Shown piece by piece: positions 1-8,378 of a stretch of 64,000 nt of DNA. The number at the start of each line of letters is the position of its first letter. The stretch's first letter is position 1. The translations under genes and the position numbers were made by a program. The stretch comes from Winogradskyella psychrotolerans (GTDB lineage Bacteria > Bacteroidota > Bacteroidia > Flavobacteriales > Flavobacteriaceae). The notes beneath the pieces are model-generated. The model saw only the letters and a list, made by a program, of their open reading frames with translations, was not told the DNA's origin and did not search any database. The DNA is taken from NCBI RefSeq assembly GCF_018860565.1, contig NZ_JAHKPS010000028.1, positions 1-64,000 on the forward strand. Direction: 5' to 3'.

Positions 1-1987
1 TGATGGTAGGTTGGCCGGCAGCAGATAATGAGAATGACACTGTATCAATACATGTTTGGGTACTATCTGCTAAACGTGCCCAAATAATTTGAGGGCTAGA
101 AATATTTGTGTATGGACTTGGTAATGCTCCTACATTATCGATAGCATCTTGTTCTGTAAGATGATAACTTACAGAAAAATTTGTAGAATCCTGTGTTCCT
201 AAAATATCATCATCGTTTTCTAATAAATTAAATTGTTCGATACCTGTAGCACTACATATTGATAAATTTTGAGGTGTACCAGCAACAGGGCTATCTTTAA
301 ATTCGACTAGTATTGGATCAGCTGTACCAGTACACACTCCTTCAAAGTCAAAATTAGTATAATAAATTCCTGGCTCAGTAACTGTTAATGTTGAAGAGGT
401 TTCACCTGATATTTCAACATCATCTTTATACCACACATGAGTTGCTAATTCAAGACCTGTATCTAAAACAATTTCTGTACCATCACACTCCGCAGTACCT
501 GCAACAATGGTAATATCATCACCTAAATTTCCACCTAAATTAAAACTACCTGCTTTAATAAAGACTCCTGAATCATAGGTATTATCTCTATCATCTGCAA
601 CAACCAATTTTATTGTATAAGTTTCTCCAGGTATAACATCGGCTTGTGCTGTAAAAACGGCAGTTCTACCATCAAAAGAAATTGGTGATCCACCACTAGG
701 GGTATAAGCACCAAAGTACTCTTCATTAATACCACCACATGAAGCACCATTATCGGGATGTATATTTGTTACTAAAATAGGGGTTGTTGTTCCTGGCAAG
801 ACCGCCAAATTAGTAGTATTACTCTCAGAATCCGTCAACAAAAACGCAAACGCATCAGAGAAAGTACATTCAAACCCGCCCATATCATACTCTTCTGAAG
901 CCATTAAGAAATCAAAACTGATACTATCTGCAAGAGGCACAAAATCGAATTGAATAAAAGAGGCATTGTTTGACTCAATACCAACAACATCATCTAAATC
1001 ATCATCTCCAGGCCATGCTCCAGATCCGTCACCCAAAAATGTATTTGGTCCACCAGCTTCACTAGCATCACCACTTGTAAGTAATAATCCATCTTCAAAG
1101 GGGAAATCAATTCCATTACTAAAAAAGTAACCAATACCATTTGGTTCTGTTGGGCTAAAATTAATTCCAGTTGATGCTATAATATTTGATACTGACGCAC
1201 ATGGACTGTCAATTAAAACATCTTCTATTAATTCTTCTGGAGTAAAAATATCTTGATCGACAACTACATTAGGGCCTAAAACAAAAACGGTAATTGTAGT
1301 TGAATCCGAACAGACTTGCGGATTATTATCAGTAACTGTTAACGTTACAGTATAAGTCCCTGGGGTAGTAAAAACATGAGAAACATCAGCACCTGACCCT
1401 GTGTTCGAATCCCCGAAATTCCAACTATACTGAGCATCGGTACCATCAACAGAAAATGTCGCACTACCAGAAAAATCGACAGAATCACCAGGTAATATGC
1501 CTATAACTCCTGTGGCATTGGGAGCTGGAGTACTGCTATCTATTGAAGCTACAATATCTTGACATGGGGTGGCACATAAAATCTCGGCCTCCCATCCATT
1601 AATATTACCCGATCCATTACTAGAAAAAGCAAACGTTAAACATCCAGACGTATTAGAGTCTGAAGCAGAAACAATTCCGGGTGACACAGCACTAGAATAT
1701 GTACCAATAACATCTGCAGTTATATCGTCCCCATCATAAATAGTTAACACATCTTGATTAAGTTGTGTTGTAAACTCGGTAAAATTAATTATAATAAATT
1801 CATCTTCATTTTGTGGACATATAGTTGTAACTAGATCTTCATCATCATCATAATTACCAAACTCACCACCTGAGTCAAAAAATTTATCAGGAGCACATCG
1901 CATAAATGTACCATTTTGCATCAAAATATCTTGGGAAAAGCCAATAGTTGAAAATAGAAAGACGATTAGATATAGGGTATTTTTCAT
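1..1987 (-). CDS. Secreted choice-of-anchor L / PKD domain protein (C-terminus outside window)
   Basis: The open frame starts at the ATG at 1987-1985 and runs off the left edge with no stop. The start MKNTLYLIVFLFSTIGFSQ is a clear signal peptide. Then comes a CUB-like region of about 110 residues with paired cysteines and the segment LTIYDGDD. A PKD domain follows (YSWNFGDSNTGSG, then HVFTTPGTYTVTLTVTD). Next is a choice-of-anchor L region (ASEEYDMGGFECTFSDAFAF, GGINEEYFGAYTP), and after it Ig-like repeats (ATHVWYKDDVEISG). This order is typical of very large cell-surface proteins of Flavobacteriaceae that carry a C-terminal T9SS type B sorting domain. That tail would lie outside the window, so export by T9SS is inferred. 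Adhesion or matrix function is likely but not shown. Confidence 0.85.
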   Translation of the reverse strand, partial: MKNTLYLIVFLFSTIGFSQDILMQNGTFMRCAPDKFFDSGGEFGNYDDDEDLVTTICPQNEDEFIIINFTEFTTQLNQDVLTIYDGDDITADVIGTYSSAVSPGIVSASDSNTSGCLTFAFSSNGSGNINGWEAEILCATPCQDIVASIDSSTPAPNATGVIGILPGDSVDFSGSATFSVDGTDAQYSWNFGDSNTGSGADVSHVFTTPGTYTVTLTVTDNNPQVCSDSTTITVFVLGPNVVVDQDIFTPEELIEDVLIDSPCASVSNIIASTGINFSPTEPNGIGYFFSNGIDFPFEDGLLLTSGDASEAGGPNTFLGDGSGAWPGDDDLDDVVGIESNNASFIQFDFVPLADSISFDFLMASEEYDMGGFECTFSDAFAFLLTDSESNTTNLAVLPGTTTPILVTNIHPDNGASCGGINEEYFGAYTPSGGSPISFDGRTAVFTAQADVIPGETYTIKLVVADDRDNTYDSGVFIKAGSFNLGGNLGDDITIVAGTAECDGTEIVLDTGLELATHVWYKDDVEISGETSSTLTVTEPGIYYTNFDFEGVCTGTADPILVEFKDSPVAGTPQNLSICSATGIEQFNLLENDDDILGTQDSTNFSVSYHLTEQDAIDNVGALPSPYTNISSPQIIWARLADSTQTCIDTVSFSLSAAGQPTI

Positions 1988-2151
1988 AGCTGGTTTGGTC
2001 AATTAATTAACAATAAATCTACACCTTTAAAAGCTTAAGTTATTGTCTTATTATCATTGAATCTCGAAATTTAATAAAATTATATTAATTGACTTCAAAA
2101 TACAGACATAAAACATCATCTAAAGGATGAACGTTTCATGCTGATATTTCA

Positions 2152-2160
2152 TACTTTTGC
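2152..2160 (+). promoter_or_regulatory. Bacteroidota -7 promoter element for the nfu gene
   Basis: TACTTTTGC matches the Bacteroidota -7 consensus TAnnTTTGC. Transcription would begin a few bases upstream of the ATG at 2171. The box lies downstream of an alternative in-frame ATG at 2138, so translation from 2138 is unlikely. No clear -33 TTG is visible. Confidence 0.5.
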
Positions 2161-2170
2161 AAATAAAAAG

Positions 2171-3073
2171 ATGGCACATACAAAAATATCCATAGTCCCA
2201 ACCTCTAATGACACTATTTTAAAATTTGAAGCTGATCGATTTTTAACCAATCACAACAGCTTTGAATTCAATAACATAGACGACGCTAAGCACTCACCAT
2301 TAGCACAACAATTATTCTATCTTCCCTTTGTAAAAAAGGTTTATATCGCTTCAAATTTTATTGCTATTGAACGCTATAATATTGTTGAGTGGAAAGATGT
2401 ACAAGATGAAGTTGCAGCACAAATTGAAGACTATTTATCTAAAGATGGACTTGTAGTTTCTGAAGAAGCTATAAAACCTAAAGCTGCTGTTACCATTTAT
2501 GCAGAAAGCACACCAAACCCTGGAGTTTTAAAATTTGTATGTAACAAAGTTTTGGTTCCAAACATATACGAGTTTACATCAATTGAAGAGGCTAAACCAT
2601 CACCTTTGGCCACAGCATTATTTCAATTTCCATTTGTAAAAAATGTGTTTATGGAAAAAAACTTTATTTCCATTACGAAGTTTGATATTATTGAATGGGA
2701 AGACATTACACTTCAACTTAGAGAATTCTTAAAATCTTATGTTGAAGACGGTAAAACAATTCTAAACGATGATGCTCCAAAACAGTTAAAAAAAACAGAA
2801 GAAGCCATTGAGCAAAAATTTGAAGCTTTAGACGACACCTCCAAAAACATCGTCAATATTCTTGAAGAATATATAAAACCTGCCGTAGAAAGTGATGGTG
2901 GTAATATAGAATTCAAATCTTATGATGCTACGACAAAAAAGGTAGAAGTATTACTACAAGGTGCATGTAGCGGCTGTCCTTCATCTACATTTACTTTAAA
3001 AAATGGTATTGAAACGATGTTAAAAGACATGTTAAATGACAATTCTATTACAGTAGATGCTATAAATGGTTAA
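2171..3073 (+). CDS. NifU/Nfu-type iron-sulfur cluster scaffold protein
   Basis: A 300-residue protein with two tandem Nfu N-terminal domains (roughly residues 4-85 and 108-190; the second contains AESTPNPGVLKFV). A C-terminal NifU domain spans about 226-290 and carries the cluster-binding CSGC at 266-269. Nfu proteins receive and pass on 4Fe-4S clusters in the cytoplasm. The doubled N-terminal domain is common in Bacteroidota. The start at 2171 is preferred over 2138 because a -7 promoter box lies between them. The stop codon overlaps the reconstructed start of the following pseudogene. It is a sensible maturation factor for an organism whose nearby genes encode Fe-S proteins (ActB, QueG), but no direct link is shown. 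Confidence 0.92.
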   Translation: MAHTKISIVPTSNDTILKFEADRFLTNHNSFEFNNIDDAKHSPLAQQLFYLPFVKKVYIASNFIAIERYNIVEWKDVQDEVAAQIEDYLSKDGLVVSEEAIKPKAAVTIYAESTPNPGVLKFVCNKVLVPNIYEFTSIEEAKPSPLATALFQFPFVKNVFMEKNFISITKFDIIEWEDITLQLREFLKSYVEDGKTILNDDAPKQLKKTEEAIEQKFEALDDTSKNIVNILEEYIKPAVESDGGNIEFKSYDATTKKVEVLLQGACSGCPSSTFTLKNGIETMLKDMLNDNSITVDAING

Positions 3074-3709
3074 AATTTTTGATTGCATTTATCTGTTTAG
3101 GGTCATCTAATATGGTTGTTTTTCAAAATCAAGGTTTAAATTTAGCCGAAATAGATTTAAACATTAAAAACCGAAGTAAAACCTTTGAAACAGAAGGCTC
3201 ACCTTATATCACAGAAGAGTTTCTAGCCTTAAGATTAGAAAATTTTAAAAACAAAATATATAGCGGAAGATACAATGCGTATAATGGAGAAATGGAAATA
3301 AAACTGGGTGAAGATAAAATCATTGCTTTAGACAATAATACGGATTATACCATAACATTTATTGCAAGTCTTAAAAAATATAAAACGTACACATATAAAG
3401 ATGAAAACTTGGATCTTCAACGCGGTTTTTAGTTGTCCTAAAAGAAGATTCAAGTCTTACTCTATTAAAAAAAGAACAGATAAAGTGAAGCCAAGATCGT
3501 CTTATGAAAAAGAAAAAGCTGCTAAATTCATAAAAGAAAGTGACACCTATTATCTAAATTTTACCTCAAAATAAAAAACAATTTCTAAACTCCTTTCCAG
3601 AGTATGAGGTTAAGCTAAAATCTTACATTAAAAAAATAAGTTAAGTCTTAAAAATGAAAATGACTTAATAAGGATTGCCTCCTACTTATCTTCTATTTCT
3701 AAAGAATAA
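3066..3709 (+). pseudogene. Frameshifted paralogue of the secreted hypothetical at 4071-4772
   Basis: Three reading frames in turn encode pieces aligning with the intact protein at 4071-4772. Frame 1 (from about 3079) has GSPYITEEFLALRLENFKNK and YSGRYNAYNGEMEI. The next piece begins FLVVLKEDSSL at 3426. A third holds SSYEKEKAAKFIKESDTYYL. The last piece has FLNSFPEYEVKLKSYIKK and LKNENDLIRI, ending at the TAA at 3707-3709. One extra T in the run at 3076-3080 would explain loss of the signal peptide start (ATG at 3066, MVKILIAFICLG). One missing T near 3430 breaks the middle. A small deletion near 3487 and an in-frame TAA at 3642 follow. The neighbouring genes are intact, so genuine decay is favoured over poor sequence. 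Function of the family is unknown. Confidence 0.8.
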
Positions 3710-4070
3710 AGCTTTTTTTATAAAGATATACTTCTTTACACAAATTCAAATTAACATTCATGTTTTCAATTCTATTTACAACCGTAAATAGCATAAAAGC
3801 ATTGTGAATGTTAAATCCATTACTGAAATTTTATAAATGGTTAAATTTTATTAGTTTCGCTAACTCGTTATTTTTTCTAAAATTTTAAGCCTATTATTTT
3901 TAGTAATAAAAGTTAATTAAAACACAAAAAACAGAGAACATTATAATAAAAGAGTCGATATAACGATAATAATATTATATTGGCCTAAGTGTAAGAAAAA
4001 CACTATAATCTATATTAAAAATAATATTGAATTTGGTCTAAATAATAAAAATAAAATCTTAAAATAAATC
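3710..4070. other. AT-rich intergenic region with nested inverted repeats
   Basis: No coding potential is visible. Ten-base arms TTAACATTCA (3751-3760) and TGAATGTTAA (3805-3814) flank a perfect inner hairpin CTATTTAC/GTAAATAG (3772-3779 and 3784-3791, loop AACC). There is no strong T run after it, so it is not an obvious terminator. The rest is featureless AT-rich sequence ahead of the gene at 4071. Confidence 0.5.
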
Positions 4071-4772
4071 ATGATACGTATTAAACATCTACTCCCTATA
4101 ATTTTAATTAGTCTAATTTCTTCTGAAATAAGTTATGCTCAGTATCAAACTACTAGAGAGAGAACCCCAACAAGTAATTTAGATCAGATGCGATCTGCCG
4201 CTCAACAAAATAGCAACAATTCATTTTATGCTATAGGTTCTCCTTTTATAAATGATTCATTTGAAGTTGTAAAACTCGATAAGTTTGGGGATATGCTTTT
4301 TTCAGCAAGATATAATGCAAATTTAGGTCAAATGCAGATTAAACGAAAAAATGATACAATTGCTTTGAGTAATTCTGAAGACCTAACAATAACTTTTGCT
4401 TTAGACAAGAAAGTTTATAAAACATATAGTTACACCAATAAAGAAGGAGTTTCAAAGCAAGGATTTCTTGTTGTATTAAAAGAGACTGATTCATTAGCTA
4501 TTTTAAAAGAAGAAATCGTTAAATTCTATAAAAGAAAATCAGCAGTTACTAGTTACGATAAAGAGAAACCTGCTGAATATAAAAGATTGAAGGATGTCTA
4601 TTATTATAAATTAGACAATAAAGTTTCTCCTTTACCTCAAAAACGAAAAGATTTTTTAAAATTATTCCCTCAACATTCTAGTGAATTAAAAGATTATATC
4701 AAGAAAAATAAAATTAGTCTCAAAAAGGATGAAGATTTAATTACTTTATTTGAGTATATCAACACATTATAA
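4071..4772 (+). CDS. Secreted protein of unknown function
   Basis: A 233-residue protein with an N-terminal signal peptide (IKHLLPIILISLISSEISYA, cleavage probably after YAQ). The mature part begins with a polar, Gln/Asn-rich stretch. It continues with a compact alpha/beta region (GSPFINDSFEVVKLDKFGDM; SARYNANLGQMQI), and ends in a charged Lys-rich helical tail from about residue 145 to 233. I do not recognise a named family. It is the intact copy of the frameshifted gene at 3066-3709, so this is a tandem duplication with one copy lost. It sits alone between AT-rich spacers and is followed by a good terminator. A periplasmic or surface location follows from the signal peptide only. Confidence 0.75.
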   Translation: MIRIKHLLPIILISLISSEISYAQYQTTRERTPTSNLDQMRSAAQQNSNNSFYAIGSPFINDSFEVVKLDKFGDMLFSARYNANLGQMQIKRKNDTIALSNSEDLTITFALDKKVYKTYSYTNKEGVSKQGFLVVLKETDSLAILKEEIVKFYKRKSAVTSYDKEKPAEYKRLKDVYYYKLDNKVSPLPQKRKDFLKLFPQHSSELKDYIKKNKISLKKDEDLITLFEYINTL

Positions 4773-5311
4773 TCTACATAATTAAAAACAGAATTAAATT
4801 CTGCTACAATTAAATAAATTCTAATAAAATAACCTGCTTAGACATCTAAAATATGTTTTTGCAGGTTATTTTTTAGTCGTAATAATACCATTAGAATATT
4901 ATTTTTTACTGGTTGTTTTCTTCAATTTAAAACAACAGAAGTAAAACAGTTGTAGTAAGTACACATAAAATAGTATTTAGAGCAATTCTACCACTACACA
5001 TGCTCTAAATGGTTAAAAATTCATTAACTTTAAGATTATTTTATTAAAAGTTGTAAAGAACAAAAGTCTCATATTGTTCTGACATTTGTTTGTTTTACAC
5101 TCAATTCTACATTTTGAGTATCTAAAAATTCTAGATAATAGAATTTGCTTTATTTATCCTTGATCTACATGTACTATACATTAAAATGGACTAAAACGAT
5201 GACACTATTAACCGCTAATGCTATTTATAACTAAATTTCATTGATTTTAAAGTGACTATTTAAAAAAAACAGTTTCTAAAAAATATAAACCTTATAAAAC
5301 AAATATAAATT
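4773..5311. other. 540-bp intergenic region, mostly featureless
   Basis: Apart from the terminator at 4827-4873 this stretch shows no ORF with coding character. A weak TACATTTTG element near 5110 and a short ATTCTA/TAGAAT inverted repeat near 5130-5150 are visible, neither convincing. A long leader for the dodecin gene is possible. Confidence 0.4.
4827..4873 (+). terminator. Intrinsic terminator after the secreted hypothetical
   Basis: AAAATAACCTGC (4827-4838) pairs perfectly with GCAGGTTATTTT (4861-4872), followed by further T. The arms have A on one side and T on the other, so it may act in both directions. Confidence 0.8.
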
Positions 5312-5512
5312 ATGGCAGTATTAAAAGTTATAGAAGTATTATCTAATTCAGATAAAAGTTGGGAAGACGCAACTAAAAAAGCAGTAAAAGAAGCATCAAA
5401 AACAGTAAAAAACATTAAATCTGTTTATGTACAAGATCAAAGTGCAATTGTTAAAGACAATAATGTTACAGAATTTAGAGTGAACTTAAAGTTAACTTTT
5501 GAAGTAAAATAA
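5312..5512 (+). CDS. Dodecin family flavin-binding protein
   Basis: A 66-residue protein matching dodecin throughout: beta strand VLKVIEVLSNSDKSWEDA, a single helix (KKAVKEASKTVKNI), then two strands ending LKLTFEVK. Trp17 corresponds to the residue that stacks on the flavin ring in the family. Dodecins form hollow 12-mers that bind and store or buffer flavins in the cytoplasm. Length is normal for the family. A terminator follows directly. The next gene on the same strand is the MscS channel. No operon partner suggests a more specific role. Confidence 0.9.
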   Translation: MAVLKVIEVLSNSDKSWEDATKKAVKEASKTVKNIKSVYVQDQSAIVKDNNVTEFRVNLKLTFEVK

Positions 5513-5520
5513 ACGTATTA

Positions 5521-5550
5521 ATCGGTATAAAGTTAACCGACTTTTTTTTA
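5521..5550 (+). terminator. Intrinsic terminator after dodecin gene
   Basis: TCGGT (5522-5526) pairs with ACCGA (5536-5540), followed by an eight-T run at 5542-5549. It begins within 10 bases of the dodecin stop. Confidence 0.7.
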
Positions 5551-5571
5551 ACATAAATTAATTAAACCAAC

Positions 5572-6384
5572 ATGGAAACACAAAAATGGATTGACGCAGG
5601 CTACAATTTTATTATTGAGTTTGGCCCTAAAGTTATTGGAGCTATACTTATATGGATTATTGGTAACTGGGTAATTAAAATGCTCTTAAAAGGCGTTTCT
5701 AAAGCAATGAACAAAGGCGATTATGACGATAGCTTAAAAAAATTCTTATTAAATCTTACTAATTGGATTTTAAAAATTCTTCTCATTATTGTTGTATTAA
5801 GCACAGTGGGTGTTGAAACAACGTCATTTGCTGCTATTATTGCCGCTGCTGGTTTAGCTATTGGTTTAGCCTTACAAGGTTCTTTAGCAAACTTTGCTGG
5901 TGGAGTTTTAATTATGATTTTTAAGCCCATTAAAATTGGAGATTTAATAGAAGCTCAAGGAGAAATTGGAGTGGTTAAAGAAATTGAAATCTTTACGACC
6001 AAATTGATTGGTCTTTCTAATAAAGAAATCATTATTCCTAATGGATCGCTTTCTAACGGCAACATTGTAAACTACACAACACAAGGTACAAGAAGAGTCG
6101 ATTTAGTATTTGGTGTAAGTTATGATGCAGACATCAAACAAACAAAAGACGTATTCAGCAAAGTATTAGCGGCACATCCTTTAATATTAAAAGATCCTGC
6201 ACCAACAATTGCTTTATCTGAATTAGCAGATAGTTCAATTAACTTTGTGGTAAGACCTTGGTGTAAGACTGAAGATTACTGGACAGTTTACTTTGAAGTA
6301 ACGGAAAATGTAAAAGAAGCATTAGATGCGGCTGGTATTGAAATACCTTATCCACATCAAGTAGAAATACATAAAGAAGCTTAA
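5572..6384 (+). CDS. mscS: Small-conductance mechanosensitive channel, MscS family
   Basis: A 270-residue protein with three membrane helices (about 18-38, 62-82, 85-117) and a soluble C-terminal beta/alpha vestibule domain. TM3 has the Gly/Ala-packed pore helix GLAIGLALQGSLANFAGG, followed by the conserved KPIKIGDLIE and IIPNGSLSNGNIVNYT motifs. MscS channels open under membrane tension and release solutes on osmotic downshock. Length is close to the E. coli protein (286). It converges on tsaB: the two stop codons overlap in a TTAA at 6381-6384. A rho-independent terminator for this gene lies about 50 bases past the stop, inside tsaB. Confidence 0.93.
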   Translation: METQKWIDAGYNFIIEFGPKVIGAILIWIIGNWVIKMLLKGVSKAMNKGDYDDSLKKFLLNLTNWILKILLIIVVLSTVGVETTSFAAIIAAAGLAIGLALQGSLANFAGGVLIMIFKPIKIGDLIEAQGEIGVVKEIEIFTTKLIGLSNKEIIIPNGSLSNGNIVNYTTQGTRRVDLVFGVSYDADIKQTKDVFSKVLAAHPLILKDPAPTIALSELADSSINFVVRPWCKTEDYWTVYFEVTENVKEALDAAGIEIPYPHQVEIHKEA

Positions 6385-7052
6385 GCTTTCTTTTTTAAAG
6401 CTACAAAATCCTTTAAATAATAAGGTTCAAAATAAGCGACATCTTCGGTGTCGCTTTTTTTGTATTTAATTTCAGCTAAAGATGACATCTCATTAGCAGA
6501 AGGCAATTTTCCATCAATAAAAACAGCATTGGGATGCTGAATTAAAGCTTTTGCTTTTGTTACACCACTACCTATAAAATAAACTTTATTCGTCTCAAGA
6601 ATTGACATATAGCTTTCTTCTGTAAGAATTTCAGCCTTAATTTCTCTCTCTAGTTCTAAATTTGAATTATATATAGCAGCATACACTTCCATACGCCTAG
6701 CATCTAACATAGGAACTATAAACCCGTCATCTGTTTTCACTTGACAGGCTAAACTTTCTAATGTTGAAATGGCAATCAAAGGTTTATTAAGCGCAAAACA
6801 CAAACCTTTTGCCGAGGATACACCTATTCGCAAACCTGTATAAGAACCAGGTCCTTTACTCACAGCCACAGCATCAATTTCTGAAGGTTTAATTTTTGCA
6901 GTTTTAAAAACCTCATCAATAAATAGGTGTAATGTTTCTGCATGAGAATAGCCTAAACTATTATCTTCTTTTAAAACTAGAGTCTCTCCATCTTTAGACA
7001 GAGAGACCGAACAATTTGTTGTTGCTGTTTCTATATTTAGCACTAATGCCAT
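6381..7052 (-). CDS. tsaB: tRNA threonylcarbamoyladenosine biosynthesis protein TsaB
   Basis: A 223-residue protein with the N-terminal actin-like fold of TsaB: LVLNIETATTNCSVSLSKDG at the start and the family motif VSKGPGSYTGLRIG near residue 70. TsaB partners TsaD and TsaE in the cytoplasm to place the t6A modification on tRNAs that read ANN codons. The start at 7052 (MALVLNIET) fits the family; an ATG two codons upstream at 7058 is possible. It sits 18 bases after the adaptor gene on the same strand and is probably the last gene of the export operon by position only. Its 3' end overlaps the convergent mscS stop. Confidence 0.92.
   Translation of the reverse strand: MALVLNIETATTNCSVSLSKDGETLVLKEDNSLGYSHAETLHLFIDEVFKTAKIKPSEIDAVAVSKGPGSYTGLRIGVSSAKGLCFALNKPLIAISTLESLACQVKTDDGFIVPMLDARRMEVYAAIYNSNLELEREIKAEILTEESYMSILETNKVYFIGSGVTKAKALIQHPNAVFIDGKLPSANEMSSLAEIKYKKSDTEDVAYFEPYYLKDFVALKKKA
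6434..6461 (+). terminator. Terminator for mscS embedded in the tsaB coding sequence
   Basis: AAGCGACA (6434-6441) pairs with TGTCGCTT (6449-6456) around a loop containing CTTCGG, followed by a seven-T run ending at 6461. It is oriented for plus-strand transcripts coming from mscS. On the other strand the same bases encode the KKSDTEDVAY segment of TsaB. Confidence 0.75.
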
Positions 7053-7070
7053 TATCAAATATCTATTAAA

Positions 7071-8372
7071 CTATTCTTCTGTACTGTCTGAAGACGCTGA
7101 GTTTTTATTCTTTTCCTCTATTAAATCACCTGCATTAAGCATTTTAGAAACCATATTATAGGGTCCTGTAATGATTTTGTCATCTTTGTTTAAGCCTGAA
7201 ATAATTTCGATATTAGTATCATCTTGAATTCCTGTCTTAACAACTCTTAATTTTGCCTTACCATTTTCATTAACAAAGACACACTCAAACTTCTTTTCTT
7301 CCTCTTCTGTATTTTCATCTTCAACAACACGCTTACTATAAGGCTTCTTAGTAGAACTGGTATCTGTTTTAATTACAATGGCACTAATAGGCACAGAAAT
7401 AGCATCTTTACGCATTTTTGTAATTATATCTACTGTTGCTGTCATTCCTGGTCTAAAAGGCGAATAGGACTCTGGTTTTCCTTCTGTTAAATCTCTATAA
7501 GACTCTTCAATTATTCTAACTTTTACTTTAAAATTTGTGACTTGGTCTGCCGCTAGAGTTCCTGCTGCTGAGTTAGCGATCTCTGTAACAATACCTTTAA
7601 ACTTTTTCTTTAAATAAGCATCTACTTCTACAATGGTAGAGTCTCCAATATTAACTTTTACAATATCATTTTCGTTAACATCTACCTCAACTTCCATATT
7701 GTTAAGGTTAGCTACACGTAAAATCTCAGTACCAGCCATTTGCTGTGTTCCCACAACACGTTCTCCCAATTCTACACTTAGAAGTGAAATTGTTCCACTC
7801 ATTGGCGCATAAATTGTTGTTCTATTTAAATTATCCTTAGCTTCATTTACTGTAGCTGCTGCACTTTGCACATTGTAGTATGCCGAGTTTTTTCCAGCAA
7901 CCGCATTTTCATACGTCGCAATAGATTTATCCCAATCTGCCTTAGAAATAACTCCCTTATCAAAAAGAATTTTACTTCTATCATAATCTGCTTTAGCTTG
8001 TTTTAAATTAGCTTCTGCTTGTTCTAAACCTGCTCTAACATTTTGATAAGATGCTTGCGAACGACTCACTGCAGACTGAATTAAATCTGGATTTACTCTA
8101 ACTAACAAGTCCCCTTTTTTAACTTCTTCTCCTTCTTTAAAAGGTAATTCTAATATTTCTCCAGAAACTTCTGAAGATATTTTTACCTCTATTTCTGGTT
8201 GAATTTTTCCAGTAGCAGATACCGTTTCTACAATGTCTTTTAAAGTTACCTCCTTAACAATTACACTTTTGAAATTTCCTTTTTTACCAAACCATCCCAT
8301 TTTAGATCCTGCTACTAAAAGAACAAGGGCAAGAATGACAATTCCAATGATAATTTTTAATGTTTTACTCAT
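7071..8372 (-). CDS. Efflux adaptor (HlyD/MacA-like membrane fusion protein)
   Basis: A 433-residue periplasmic adaptor with one N-terminal membrane helix (about 4-22). A lipoyl-like half follows (VSGEILELPFKEGEEVKKGD), then a coiled-coil hairpin of about 90-180 residues with the family segment LFDKGVISKADWD. The second lipoyl half is APMSGTISLLSVELGERV. A beta-barrel domain follows, and an acidic Glu-rich insert (DENTEEEEKK) interrupts the last domain. It would link the MacB-like permeases in the inner membrane to TolC. It is the second adaptor of this operon and lies just after the tolC gene. The substrate is unknown; a macrolide, lipid or peptide exporter are all possible. Confidence 0.9.
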   Translation of the reverse strand: MSKTLKIIIGIVILALVLLVAGSKMGWFGKKGNFKSVIVKEVTLKDIVETVSATGKIQPEIEVKISSEVSGEILELPFKEGEEVKKGDLLVRVNPDLIQSAVSRSQASYQNVRAGLEQAEANLKQAKADYDRSKILFDKGVISKADWDKSIATYENAVAGKNSAYYNVQSAAATVNEAKDNLNRTTIYAPMSGTISLLSVELGERVVGTQQMAGTEILRVANLNNMEVEVDVNENDIVKVNIGDSTIVEVDAYLKKKFKGIVTEIANSAAGTLAADQVTNFKVKVRIIEESYRDLTEGKPESYSPFRPGMTATVDIITKMRKDAISVPISAIVIKTDTSSTKKPYSKRVVEDENTEEEEKKFECVFVNENGKAKLRVVKTGIQDDTNIEIISGLNKDDKIITGPYNMVSKMLNAGDLIEEKNKNSASSDSTEE

Positions 8373-8378
8373 TTTATT

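Noticed and set aside
5104-5115. TACATTTTG as a promoter of the dodecin gene
   Set aside because: It has one T too many for the -7 consensus and is about 200 bases from the start codon.
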